Source of the DNA: Anisodus tanguticus
Lineage: Eukaryota; Streptophyta; Magnoliopsida; Solanales; Solanaceae
Length of the DNA stretch: 64,000 nt
NCBI GenBank assembly: GCA_034509755.1
Contig: CM067550.1
Location: 8,983,001 to 9,047,000, forward strand
Direction of reading: 5' to 3'
Part shown: piece after piece, positions 37,001 to 48,600 of the stretch
Position numbering within the stretch: position 1 is the first letter of the stretch
Layout: each line of letters opens with the position of its first letter
Translations under genes and position numbers: made by a program
Notes under the pieces: generated by a model
Told to the model about the DNA's origin: nothing
Database searches by the model: none
Seen by the model: the letters and a program-made list of their open reading frames with translations, nothing else

Positions 37001-40000
37001 GTCAAAAGACATGATCCCTCATACTTGCAATTTTCTTCCTTCTCGACTAGATTGACCAAAGAAACGTGACCCTAGAGAAAAAAGTAGACTCCTTACCAGA
37101 TAAAGAACTCGAAAGAAGATACGTGAAGCAATACACCGTTGTTGACCAACAACAAAGAGACATTAAGGTAAGGATTGAAGATCGCCAGGCACGATTAGAC
37201 TCTCGAACATGAAAAATTCAATGTCTCCCCTATATTCTTATGAGCTTTACTATCCTATTGTAGAACTTGAAGCAAACTCTTTTGACTACCAAAGCGGGTA
37301 TGCAGTTCATGCAGATGAAGTTTCATGAGGAAATGCATAATATTGGTAGGAACATTGCACACTTCTTTATTTTTTTGGGTTGTGTTGTGTGGGGATCCAT
37401 GGGTTCATGTGGATTCCTTGAGATTGAGTGTTTCCACCTAATTATATCTTGTATTATAGGCATGCACATAAATGGCCTAGCTCATGCAGCTTCTGGTTAT
37501 CATAGAGTTCTTGAAGAAAATCGCAAGCTTTATAATCAAGTTCAGGACCTTAAAGGTAACATTCTTATGTATTAGTCAATGTCATTGTGTCTTTCTTCAT
37601 CTCTTATTAAACCTTTGTACTGAAGGTTGTCTGTTTTTGCTCGATCAGGAAGCATAAGGGTTTACTGTCGAGTAAGACCCTTTTTGCCGGGGCAATCTAG
37701 TTGTGCTAGTTCTGTGGATCATATAGACGATGGTACCATTACAATTAGTATTCCATCAAAGAATGGCAGAGGGCGAAAGTCTTTCAACTTCAATAAAGTA
37801 TTTGGATCTTGCGCAACTCAAGGTAAATGTCAAACATAAAAGAGCATGGAATGTTGTGTCTGTAATTATTGGTAAAAAGATTGGTATCTATACTTTTAAT
37901 TCTGTTATCCCTCAGCTTTCTTCAGTGGTTTCCACTTCTTACTTTTTTTGGCAGGCGAGGTGTTTTCTGATACACAACCGCTGATAAGATCAGTTCTTGA
38001 TGGCTATAATGTCTGCATTTTTGCTTATGGACAAACAGGATCAGGAAAAACCTACACAATGGTTAGTTAAGGAAAAGTATTTCCATCACAAGTAAAATTG
38101 TATTCTCTCTGTGTTGCATTTGCTAATAAGCTCTTTTGCTGTATTCAGTCGGGACCTAAGAATCTCACAGAACAAAGTCAAGGAGTAAACTACAGGGCTT
38201 TAGGCGATCTATTCCTTCTCGCAGAACAAAGAAAGGATACCTTCCACTATGATGTGTCTGTACAGATGATCGAGATATACAATGAGCAAGTTAGGGATCT
38301 CCTAGTTTCTGATGGAGTAAACAGAAGATATCCTTCACAATATTGTGTCACTTGCGTTTTAATGATATTGAATGTTTGGCAACAACAAACATTCTTATAT
38401 TTAAAACCTTTTAAGTAACTTTCAGCTATGTGATCTTATTATAACACACGTTCATTCTCAACCCGTCGTGCTTAAACTTCCTACATTCCTTAACCCAAAA
38501 TTACGTTAGAAATCCGTAGTGCCTCTCAAGGACTAACTGTACCAGATGCAAGCTTGGTTCGTGTAACTTCAACTTGTGATGTTATTGATCTGATGAATCT
38601 AGGGCAAAAGAACCGTTCGGTGGGTGCAACAGCACTCAACGACCGCAGTAGCCGCTCCCACAGGTTTGAATTTCTCTTTATTTACTTTCTAGTGCTTCCT
38701 AAGATGCTAACACTGTCTGGTTTTGAATGTGCAGTTGCCTAACTGTTCATGTTCAGGGAAGAGACTTGGCTTCTGGAGCTATTCTGCGTGGTTGTATGCA
38801 TTTGGTTGATCTTGCAGGAAGTGAGAGAGTGAACAAATCTGAAGTAACAGGAGATAGACTTAAAGAGGCTCAGCACATTAATAAGTCTCTTTCAGCTTTG
38901 GGTGATGTTATCTCTGCTCTTGCCCAAAAGAATGCACATGTCCCATACCGTAACAGCAAACTTACACAGCTTCTGCAAGACTCACTAGGTAGGATATAAG
39001 ATAAATGATGAAGCTCAATTGTTCTTGCCACTCTTTTCTTTCTGCCTAGTAAAGATTGGCTTTTGGGATATGACTTTCTTGTAGGAGGGCAAGCCAAAAC
39101 TTTGATGTTTGTTCACATAAGCCCTGAACCTGAAGCAGTAGGAGAAACAATTAGCACACTTAAATTTGCAGAACGTGTTTCTACTGTCGAACTAGGCGCT
39201 GCACGAGTAAATAAAGACTCTACAGATGTCAAAGAACTCAAAGAACAGGTAATCAATTTTTGTTTTCTTTTTCTTTTACCCTCTTAATTGTTTTTTATTC
39301 TAGTATAGATTGGTTTGTTCTCAAGGATGATATCTTTGTGTTATCAGATTGCAACTCTGAAAGCAGCCCTAGCAAACAAAGAAGAGCAGTCAGTCCCCAT
39401 GCAGCATAATAAGGTACTCAGCAGTCCATGTAGCGTGAAGCCATCACCCCTTCAATCTAATCCACAAAAAAGAGAAATATTAGCCGATTCAAATGTCAAG
39501 AGGAGACCAATGGACGATGTAGGCAACATAGAGGTAAAAAATCTCGACTTGGTCATCTCTCTAAGTGCAATTATCTATAGCACAATGCAAACTCGTTAAT
39601 AGAAGAATAATTTATCGAAGTCTAGTGTTTAATGGTGTTTTAGCTCAAACAATAAATAGGCGAGGCAATACTTGGAAGAGCACGAGATATGAATAAGAAG
39701 ATACCATTAGTGAAGTTTTTTATGAGCATTCGTTTTGATGCATGCAGTTGTAATCTGCAAGACCTTGCTTGACATCTACTAATGCGCAGATATCTAGTAA
39801 TTCTGCATTCAGACAAAAGAGGCCAAGCTTTGATCTTGATGAGTTACTAGGAAATTCCCCTTCATGGCCACCAGTCAACAGTCCTTGTGAAAACTACGCG
39901 GGATATGAGAAAGACATGGGCACAGGTGAGTGGGTAGATAAAGTCATGGTGAACAAACAGGACTCTATCCATGGAGCGGGCAAGCCCTTTGGATATTGGG

Positions 40001-40577
40001 AATCTGAAAATGGCATGTCTGATGCCTTTGCTCAGAAATATCTTTCAGAATCATCTAAATTATGCCAAGAAAAATCAAGTAATCTTTTTCCATTGAATGA
40101 CCACTTTGACATCACTCCTGCTGATGAACTGGAAGAATTTGATGCCACGACCAGTGATTCGTCTGAGCCAGATTTGCTTTGGCAATTCAATAATTCCAAA
40201 CTAAACAGTTTCACCAATGGGAACGAGTCAAAGATCCCGAGACCAAATCCAAAGCATGCAAAGAGCCCAGAAACAAGGTAGTCTCTCATTCACCTTGTTT
40301 CGTGATTTATTTGCACTTCAAGAGTAACATAATAGTTAATCAATCAATCAACTACATTTCAATCCCCCAAACTAGTAAGGGTCGGTTATAAGAATCCTCC
40401 AAATTTGGGCTCATTTCATCTTTAACGTTTCGTTTAACTGATTGTGGCAGGAATTTGGTTAACAAAGTAGGGCCTTCGCCATCACGAAAGACAAACGGAA
40501 TTAGCCACACACCTCAGCGGAATGGGAGGCAAGCCATGCCAACTGAAATCAAGCGAAAAGCAGGAAACAGGAAGTAG
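34064..40577 (+). CDS. kinesin-14 with calponin-homology domain
   Basis: Nineteen exons: 34064-34193, 34370-34536, 34713-34856, 35335-35565, 35643-35711, 36568-36636, 36887-36964, 37051-37167, 37264-37345, 37460-37555, 37649-37822, 37955-38061, 38149-38327, 38505-38663, 38735-38988, 39085-39248, 39348-39533, 39790-40277, 40451-40577, giving 1006 aa. A calponin-homology domain spans about residues 44-167 (AAWIRKIVG... RIVNCVLGLKSYSDW), a coiled coil about 297-394, and the motor about 395-735. The motor has P-loop GQTGSGKT (478-485), switch I NDRSSRSH (593-600) and switch II DLAGSE (626-631). The motor lying behind a coiled coil makes it kinesin-14, a family of minus-end-directed microtubule motors; plant members with an N-terminal CH domain can also bind actin. 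The Ser/Pro-rich tail (741-1006) includes RQKRPSFDLDELLGNSPSWPP, typical of this clade. Intron 13 is AT-AC. The exact KIN-14 subtype is not assigned. Confidence 0.95.
38328..38504 (+). other. U12-type AT-AC intron in the kinesin motor domain
   Basis: The donor ATATCCTTCA matches the minor-spliceosome AT-AC 5' consensus. TTCCTTAAC at 38487-38494 matches the U12 branch site, with the branch A 11-12 nt before the acceptor AC at 38503-38504. Joining 38327 to 38505 restores codon R548 and gives GVNRRLEIRSASQG, as expected in CH kinesins. No GT-AG alternative that keeps the frame was found. Confidence 0.88.
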
Positions 40578-41067
40578 GGATGCGGCCGAGCTGTTCCAAT
40601 TCTTTTATTTTTTCTTTCCTTTCTGTTATTATTTCAGGGAGTGTATGAGAGAGCTATTTTGCTTTACTAACAGAGTCTGGCCTATTTGATTTTTTTCCCC
40701 TTCAAAATTTGTATTTTGATTTATCTGAAAGAGGCAATAATTCCGTTGCGTGTAATCTTTACATCATTAGATTTGTAGAATTCCAGTTCTTTTGGTAGAG
40801 AGCAGTGTGAAGATCTTCAGAGGTTGTACTTCCATATGACAATTTGTGGCACAGTTGAGGATTTGACATGTACATTTTGCACATATTCAATTTAGTTTGG
40901 TTGTGCTTTATAGTGAAAAAACTGAAGTTGATTATGAAACCATTATTTTTCTCTGATGCTTACTTTTATTTTGTCCAAAGGTATGAATGATGATAACAAT
41001 GAAGGGAGGGAATTTATCCTAATTTTGTAAGTGGAAATTACAAATTTGATAAATATAAATGGTGATA
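40578..41067 (+). other. kinesin 3' flank
   Basis: The 3' UTR of the kinesin is expected here; no polyadenylation site was fixed. The target duplication of the following LINE begins at about 41057. Confidence 0.4.
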
Positions 41068-42195
41068 TCCAGAGTTGCAACAACTATAGGGGTATCAAGC
41101 TGTTAAGCCACACTATGAAAGTTTGGGAAAGGGTTGTGGAGATGAGGGTGAGAAGAAGCGTGTCTATTTCCGAGAACCAGTTGGATTCATGTCGGGGCGT
41201 TGAACCACAAAAGCATTCATCTTATTAGAAGGTTGGTGGAGCAGTATAGGGAGAGGAAGAGAGACTTACATATGGTTTTCATCGACCTCGAGAACGCATA
41301 CGACAAAGTTCCTAGGGAGGTTTTATGGAGATGTTTGGAGGTTAGAGGTGTACATGTGGCGTACACTAGGGCGATCAAGGATATGTATGATAGAGCCAAG
41401 ACCATGGTACAGACAATAGGAGGAGACTCAGAGCACTTTCTAGTGATGATGGTCATCTAAAAGATGAAAGTTGCGGAGATGAGGATGCTGAGATGGATGT
41501 GCGGGCATACAAAGAGGGATATGATTAGAAATGATGATATTCAGGATAGAGTCGGAGTGGCCTCGGTGGAGGATAAGATGCGGGAAGCGAGGTTGAGATG
41601 GTTTGGGCATGTGAAGAGATGAGACACAAATGCCCCAGTGCGGAGGTGTGAGAGGTTGACTATGAACGGGTTTAGGAGGGGTAGAGGTAGGCCGAAGAAG
41701 TATTAGGGAGAGGTGATTAGACGGGATATGGCGCAGGTGCAACTTATTGAGGACATGACCTTAGATAGGGGGTTGTGGAGGACACGAATTAGGGTAGAAG
41801 GGTAGTAGGTAGTCGAGCGTAGTCCTACTTACGCTTGCAAATTGGTAGTTGTAGTGTTATTATTGTAGGTCCGCTTAGCCTATCATACTAATAGGCGCAA
41901 TATTGCTTTATAGTCCTGTTATGTGTTCTTTAGTGTACTTTGTTTAGCTTATTTACCTGCGCTAGTTACTGCTTACTTTTTCGGAACGCACTATCATGGC
42001 TTATTCGATTTTGATACTAGCATTTTCATACTGCTTTAAAAAAATTTATGAGGGTCTAATCGTTTCTCTTGCTTTGCTTTTGCTTGTGCTTATGCTCTGT
42101 CTTGAGCCGAGGGTCTCTCGGAAACAACCGCTCTATCTATCAAGGTAGAGGTAAGGTCTGCGTACTCATTGGGTATGTTGTTGTTGTTGTAGTAC
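41068..42195 (+). mobile_element. RTE-type LINE, 5'-truncated and internally deleted
   Basis: Reverse-transcriptase phrases SCNNYRGIKLLSHTMKVWERVVEMR, HMVFIDLENAYDKVPREVLW and RAIKDMYDRAKTMV (41070-41440) are followed by an abrupt jump at about 41455 to KMKVAEMRMLRWMCG, VASVEDKMREARLRWFGHV and GRGRPKKY (41461-41760). The catalytic core of the polymerase between them is deleted. The tail ends GGGTATGTTGTTGTTGTTGT. AAATGGTGATA occurs at 41057-41067 and 42196-42206, so an 11-bp target duplication is likely. Stops are present and the element is dead. Confidence 0.88.
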
Positions 42196-42206
42196 AAATG
42201 GTGATA

Positions 42207-43016
42207 ATAGAACATGAACTAGTGAGCTCCTTGTGATTCCACGTCATGCCATAATAACAACAGATTTAGGGGCTAGGGAATGCAATTGTTGGCAAATTTT
42301 GAGTTTCATTTATACATAGGGAAATTAGATTACAAGGTGGGAATCGAACACTACCAACAATGTGAAAGTTCAGATAGGAAATCAACTAACGAACTGGATT
42401 ATAATAAGTTTCGAGCTTCATAGATGTTGCAAGACCTTACAAATGGTTGTTCAAGAAATTGTAAATGAATCAATCTAACAATTAAATCTCAAATCCTAAC
42501 TCAGTTAGAGGTTAATTATATGAGTCCTATGTAGCCATTTTGATTAGACCAAAACTTTTGAATTGCCCACTTAACCCACAAATAAACACTTATGTACCCA
42601 ACACATCCAAATACAAACCCTAACCAGCAACAAGAAAGGTTATAAGGTGCAAGAATATTCTAGAAGAAAGGCAGTGACCACATAACCCCTACCTCATAGG
42701 AACACACAGAGACATTTTCAACTTTACAATTTGTGGGTAACATTGGTTACAGAAATCCAAACAGTTGCTAAAAGAAGTAAAGATCTAGAACCTTCTTATG
42801 AACATATCTCCCTACTAGGCTCATGTTATTTTTGTGGTTAGCAACTTGCACATTCTACCTTTTTTTTTATGTAACATATGATTATTATTAAATTAATTTG
42901 TTGCACCCACCAAAACCTTAACAAAAACCAACATTTTTCTTTGTACGCAAAAACCAAGTGAGTAATATATTATTATATTCACCAAATAAAAGTACCCCTT
43001 TATTTTGTTCAAGAAA
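42207..43016. other. intergenic DNA
   Basis: No credible gene or defined repeat was found between the LINE and the DnaJ relic. Confidence 0.4.
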
Positions 43017-43196
43017 ATGGAAGTAGTGTCCAACAATAATGGAAACTCCTGCTACTATACTGTTCTTGGAATCAGTAAACAAGCCTCAGATTCTGAAGTA
43101 AAGATATTAGTTTCTGCTTTGATGAATCCCTTCAAGGCCACAAGCCAAAAAGAAGACGTGTATATGATTTCGACCTTTGTGAATGAAGACTCTTGA
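43017..43196 (+). pseudogene. DnaJ-domain gene relic
   Basis: ATG at 43017 opens MEVVSNNNGNSCYYTVLG followed by ISKQASDSEVK. This matches the first helix of plant J-domain proteins (YYxVLGI...A/SxxEIK). The homology stops after about 30 codons, near a GAA|GTAAAG that looks like the old splice donor, and the HPD motif is absent. The frame runs on for about 30 unrelated codons to a TGA at 43194. An AATAAA lies just after (43204). Either the first exon of a decayed gene or a processed fragment. Not expected to work as a J protein. Confidence 0.55.
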
Positions 43197-43472
43197 TAGT
43201 CTTAATAAAATGAGATTATGTATATTTATTTTGTTCCATTTTCCCCTCGATTCTGATATTTTGTTTAGTTCCCGCGGATCACCATAAAATTTATCAGGTT
43301 GCTTATTGTCAGAAATTGACCACACTAAATCCTGACGTGGTAAATCCTTATAAAATTCATGTTGTCTGGTCAGAAATCCTGATGATCACCAGAAATTGGC
43401 CACCAAATCCACAGATCGCCATTAAAAGTCAATATGTTGCTTTGTATAAAATCCTAACAATCGTTAGAAATT

Positions 43473-44181
43473 TGTAAAGAATTGATATTGGGTCTAACTC
43501 AACCCCAAAAAGTAGCATGTAGAGTGAGGATTGTCCAGGTCCATATAAGGAGTCCATGTTCCCATTCCATATCCGATGTGGGACTCTTAACACTCCCCGC
43601 ACGCCTAGACTTTGTTAACTGGAGCATGGACAATATAATTTGGGGCCTAACATCGATGAACAAAGTATTGGAATGGGCTTGACTCTGATAACATGTAAAG
43701 AATGAATCTTGGGCCTAACTCAACCCCAAAAGAGTCTCACGTCGGATATTGAATGAGAACATAGACTCCTTATATGGACTTGGACAATCATCACCCTACA
43801 AGCTAGCTTTTGGGGTTGAGTTAGGCCCAATATACATTCTTTACATGGTATCAGAGACATGCCCATTACAAGTCTATGTTCACTGATGTTGGGTCCCCAA
43901 ATTATGTCATCCACGCTCTAGTTAACGGGGTGCTAGCTTTTGGGGTTGAGTTAGACCCAATATCCATTCTTTACATGGTATCAGAGTCAGGCCCATTACA
44001 AGTCTATGTTCACCGATGTTGGGTCCCCAAATTATGTCATCCACGCTCCAGTTAACAGGGTCTGGGCGTGCGGGGGAGAATAACACATTGGAAATGGAAA
44101 GAGAATTTAGACCTGAGGATTGTACAAGTCCATATAAGGAATCCATGTTCTCATTTCATATCCGATGTGAGACTCTTAACA
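43473..44181 (-). mobile_element. rearranged TRIM with inverted and tandem parts
   Basis: In order: complete minus LTR 43473-43592, minus polypurine tract and internal 43593-43693, partial minus LTR 43694 to about 43730, plus LTR about 43728-43845, plus primer-binding site and internal 43846-43931, partial plus LTR 43932-43975, plus internal and polypurine tract 43976-44078, then a minus LTR end at about 44115-44181. The whole is bounded by one perfect 5-bp duplication AAATT (43468-43472, 44182-44186). A single insertion event therefore delivered, or later enclosed, this mosaic. Confidence 0.8.
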
Positions 44182-44186
44182 AAATT

Positions 44187-45678
44187 GATCACCAAATCCT
44201 GACTATTCTGATGAATTGCCATAAAATTCGTCAAGTTGTCTTCTCACACAAATCTCGATGATCACCAAAAATTGGCCAAATCCTAATAATTTTGGTAGGT
44301 CGTCATAAACTTGTTGTACATAAATTTCAGCAACACATTTAGGCTTCAAAACTGATCCAAATTGTTCTAAATCAAACTCTAAATTCGATATCAAGTCTTT
44401 TAATACGAGTTCCAACAATTTTCAATTGTTTGATTCAAGACATTTAACTCAAACCTTCAAAAATCAATAAACTCCCTTTGTCTTTTTCAACAACCAAGCT
44501 CAATAAAACCAGACGATAGTGTTCTTCAAGTTTTTTTGACCAAAACTAATCCGAAATAACCACAAATAAGCAACAGTATTCAGTTTTCTATAGTAATATA
44601 AAAAAAATGGAGAAGAACGAGGAGGAGAAATTCTTTTCGAACACATATATTTGCACAACTTTTTAATGGAAAAAAAAATAAACATAATCTTTTAAAAGGC
44701 CACCCCGTGATAATTCTGCTTTTCCTTTTGTCCATAGGGGAATTGAATTCTTATGGAGTTATGGGCCATAATAGTGTCCTTCCTAACAACAACAATTTAG
44801 TACAACAATAATAGTTACTCTAAATCAATTGCAATCATCTTTATGGTGTTGAGCTTTATGAAAGCACCTGTCTGGATAGATGATCAGACTAGTCCGGGAG
44901 ATTTACAAGAACGCCTTGAAAATAGGTGATCTTGAACTTTTGACTTTACTTGCATCATGGACAAACTTCAGTTAAACAAGTTTTGACATTTGATTGAAGG
45001 TTTGCCCATATGCCAAGCGGGAGTCAAAAGTTCAAGACCATCCATTTTCAAGGTCATTGGGTATAATCTCCCGGACTAGCACGTGCGTAATTGCTCCCCC
45101 TTCTATTTTCTATAGCATTCTTCCATCATAATCTTCAAATGTTTGACACAATTACAGGTAAACTCAAAATGCACTGTATGTGAAGGTGCATTAACAAGTT
45201 TCTTAAGACCCTTGGGCTGAGATCTTGAACCAAAGAACAAAGAATAAGCTTTATATGTTTAAATCAAATGGCTAGAACTTTTATTGCAACAATGACAATC
45301 AACAATAACACCTCTTCAACCATATAGCATTAACCAATCTTACTGCAGTCTCCATAAACCCAATTTACAGATGTAAGAACAATTTAGTAAAAAAAAAAAA
45401 ATCAAATGAAGAATGACACAAGAAAGGAACAACGTATCTGAATTTACTGCACTACCAAAACTTTTCTTACACATGAATAAAAGAAACTGATGCTGTACAC
45501 AGGAACGATCTGCTGCGTTGAAGAGATTGCTCACCAGAGTTTTGACTTTGACTTGGGAAACCATGAGACCGATGATTCTTGACTTGCATCTTATTGGAAG
45601 ATTGTACACCAGAACTAGAACAAGATACGTGTCTCGTTGTTCAGGTTCAATGAATGAATAGTTCCAATCGGAGGAGGA
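44187..45678. other. intergenic DNA and polygalacturonase 3' flank
   Basis: It contains the foldback described separately and otherwise no gene. The last few hundred bases should hold the 3' UTR of the minus-strand GH28 gene. Confidence 0.4.
44889..45079. mobile_element. foldback/MITE with ~56-bp arms
   Basis: Arms 44889-44944 (CTAGTCCGGGAGATTTACAA...TTGAACTTTTGAC) and 45023-45079 (GTCAAAAGTTCAAGACC...AATCTCCCGGACTAG) are imperfect inverted repeats around a 78-bp middle. No coding region. No target duplication was resolved. Confidence 0.6.
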
Positions 45679-48600
45679 TTATAAAACTGCAACTTCAGTA
45701 TATGGGTGTGGAAGAGCAAAACAAGCAAAACTTGAACTGGAAAATGAGCCTTGAAGCTCGGGACATGGTTTAGGAAACACATTTTCAGAAGAACCCGATA
45801 TATCAGAGCATAACCATGGTGTAGAAGGATCGGACGAAATGGAGAAAGAGATATTTGATAGACATATATTAGTGAAGGGAGATTCAGATAACCCGGTGAA
45901 GTTGCCTGCTATCGAGATATTTGTACCGAAAATGTCCACAAAGGTGATGCCACTAACTACAGGTAATGAAGAAGGATCATATTTCTCATCTGGATGCGAA
46001 TCAGCGTAACCAGTAGCCTTGATTCCCACTTGCACATTTTCCATAACAACATTAGTAATGAGAATATCTTTGATGTAACCGCCTCTTCCTCTTGATGTCT
46101 TAAGCTCAATCCCGTAAAGGGAGTTATGTAGGGAACTATGTTCTACAAGAACATTGGAGATACCGCCAGACATCTCACTACCAAAAGCCACACCAGAACC
46201 TGCAGCAGACTGTAATCTCACCCGTCTAATGTGGACATTTGAGGTAGGTTTCCCGTAGGAAATCCCGTACTCATCCCAACCACTTTTAAGAACGATAGCA
46301 TCGCAACCCATGCTAATGTTGCTGTTTTCAATGCAGACGTGCTCAGAAGAATCTGAAAAGTGGACATAAGGTTGCATGTTATGAGGGGCTAGATTTGGCA
46401 AGTAGTGTATCCATTTCTTAAAAAAAAGGGAACCATTCTCTTTTTAAAAGACAAATCTATTCCAGGATCATGTACCAATCATTTGCATGTTTACTCAGGG
46501 ATGAGGAAATAGCCACTTCGATTTTAGTTGCATAACTAGACTTAGGTCTATGATACTACAGGAAGCACGTATCATCAGAACTCAGTTTTTAACAGCTAAT
46601 TTTTAATCCGAAAAATGATGTTTTGTGTAGCTTGGACATTTAGAACGAATAAGATTAATGATTCTTTTAACCAACCTGGGACGATCCCATTAGTGTGTGG
46701 GGAGTCTTCTGGAGCATTAACCGTTAAGTTCTGAATGACCACATTACTGCAAGATGTGAAATATTCTCAATGATTAGCCAAACCCAGATCTTACCACAAG
46801 CAAAAGTACATGAAACATTAAACTCCTTATACAGATAAATCAAGGAACCTGCAATATGCTGGGCGGATGTTCCAACCAGGAGCATTCAATAAGGTCAAGT
46901 TCGAAATAACAACATTTCTGGAGCTAACAAACTCTACTAGATGTGGTCGAGTATAATTTAAGGAATGGGAATTGAACTTCTCCCACCATATAGAGCCCTG
47001 GCCATCAATAGTACCGTTGTTACCTGCACAATTGTTTAGAAATAAGCAGGTTTCGTGAAGGTACAACAAAGAGAAACATAAAATTAATAAAACCACTTAA
47101 TGAAGGAATTCCTGCCTGTTATTACAACATCGGTTAAATTATTTCCAGAGATCAAGCTGCGGTATCTTCCATATTGTGCCTCAATACCTCGGCCATAAGA
47201 TGGTAGGGCTTCAACTACATCCCAATGATCGAAATCCTGAATAGTGAATGCACAAAAAGATATATCATGACATGCATGAAGATGCTTATAGATCCAAACT
47301 AATAAACGGATAAACATTGAAGCACATATCTAAACCATCACAATGCAGCTAAAAATGTCATTACAAAAATTTGAATTATTGCAGTCGTGACACCATATTC
47401 TGTAGGAAACCTCTCTATTGGAAGTATATGTCGAGAATTCTTTTTTTTTTTTCTATAACCGTGTTGTTCGGACCAGCTTGCGCGCACCTCGACTAATTCC
47501 AGGGGATACGTGCCACCTACCAACAACAACAGGTACCCCGTAACTCTGTCCATCAACCTAGTGTTTTTGCCTTTGTTGGGATTTGAACCTAAAACCTCAT
47601 TTTCAACCCACTTCATTGACCATTAGGCCATACCCTTGGGTATTCGAGAATTCATTTTATTTGTGAAACATTAAGCAATAGATCCTAATTGCAAAGTGAG
47701 AATGTATCTCATGCTTGAAACCAATGGTTGTCGACCCTATTACACGACGCTTAACATTTCTTTTCTTTGTTTTAGCTTTGTAAATAGTCTAGTCTTTTGC
47801 CTGAAATAAAAAAATATGATTAGAAATACAAAAACGGACACTCAGACAAAGTTCAGAGGCTAACCTCAGATCCTAGAATAACAGCATCTTTTTCGAGGAA
47901 CAGTGTAAGGTGGCTAGTAAGATTGATGCTTCTAGTCAGCCACTTGCCAGCAGGAACATAGAGCTGAGCTCCACCCTTGTCAGCAAAGGACTTGAGATAG
48001 AAAATAGCATTCTGAAAGGCTACCGTATTTATAGTTTTTCCATCACCCACAGCCCCAAAATCCAATACTGACGCACTGTGCGGTCTGGGTTTCAAATGCT
48101 TATTGAACTTGCATTCTCCATCAATCTGAGCTTCACTATGTATATGGTGGCTGAATACCAACAGCAAAAGTAGCACTGCCTGGAAACAAAATCAAAGAGA
48201 AACGGTAAATCGCCACATGGAAAAAGTTCTAATCTTTACCCACATTCAACAAAGAAAAATGCTCAGAAGAAACAACTACATATATTTAAATCACAAATGA
48301 ACTCCTATAAAAGCTGATGTCACAAAGGAACAGGCTATACCAGTAGAAAGAACACAAGTAGATATTCTTTTCCTTTTATACAAAAAGTTCTCAACTTGAT
48401 TAGCAACCAATAGATAGATACTTCATTGTAGCACAAAACACTGAACAATACCACTACTTTATAAGTGTTTAAGTTCAAATGAGAGGATAAAACAAAGGAA
48501 AAAAGAAAGGGTGTATTGATAACTTGGTCAGCTTTCATAATTTATAAGCACTTCAGCAAGTCATTGTATACACTCAGTAGTAATTTCCCAATCAGATCCC

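Noticed and set aside
47338..47616. A 92-aa minus-strand ORF in GH28 intron 2
   Set aside because: It is the SINE read as protein; tRNA-like boxes, A tail and a target duplication explain it.
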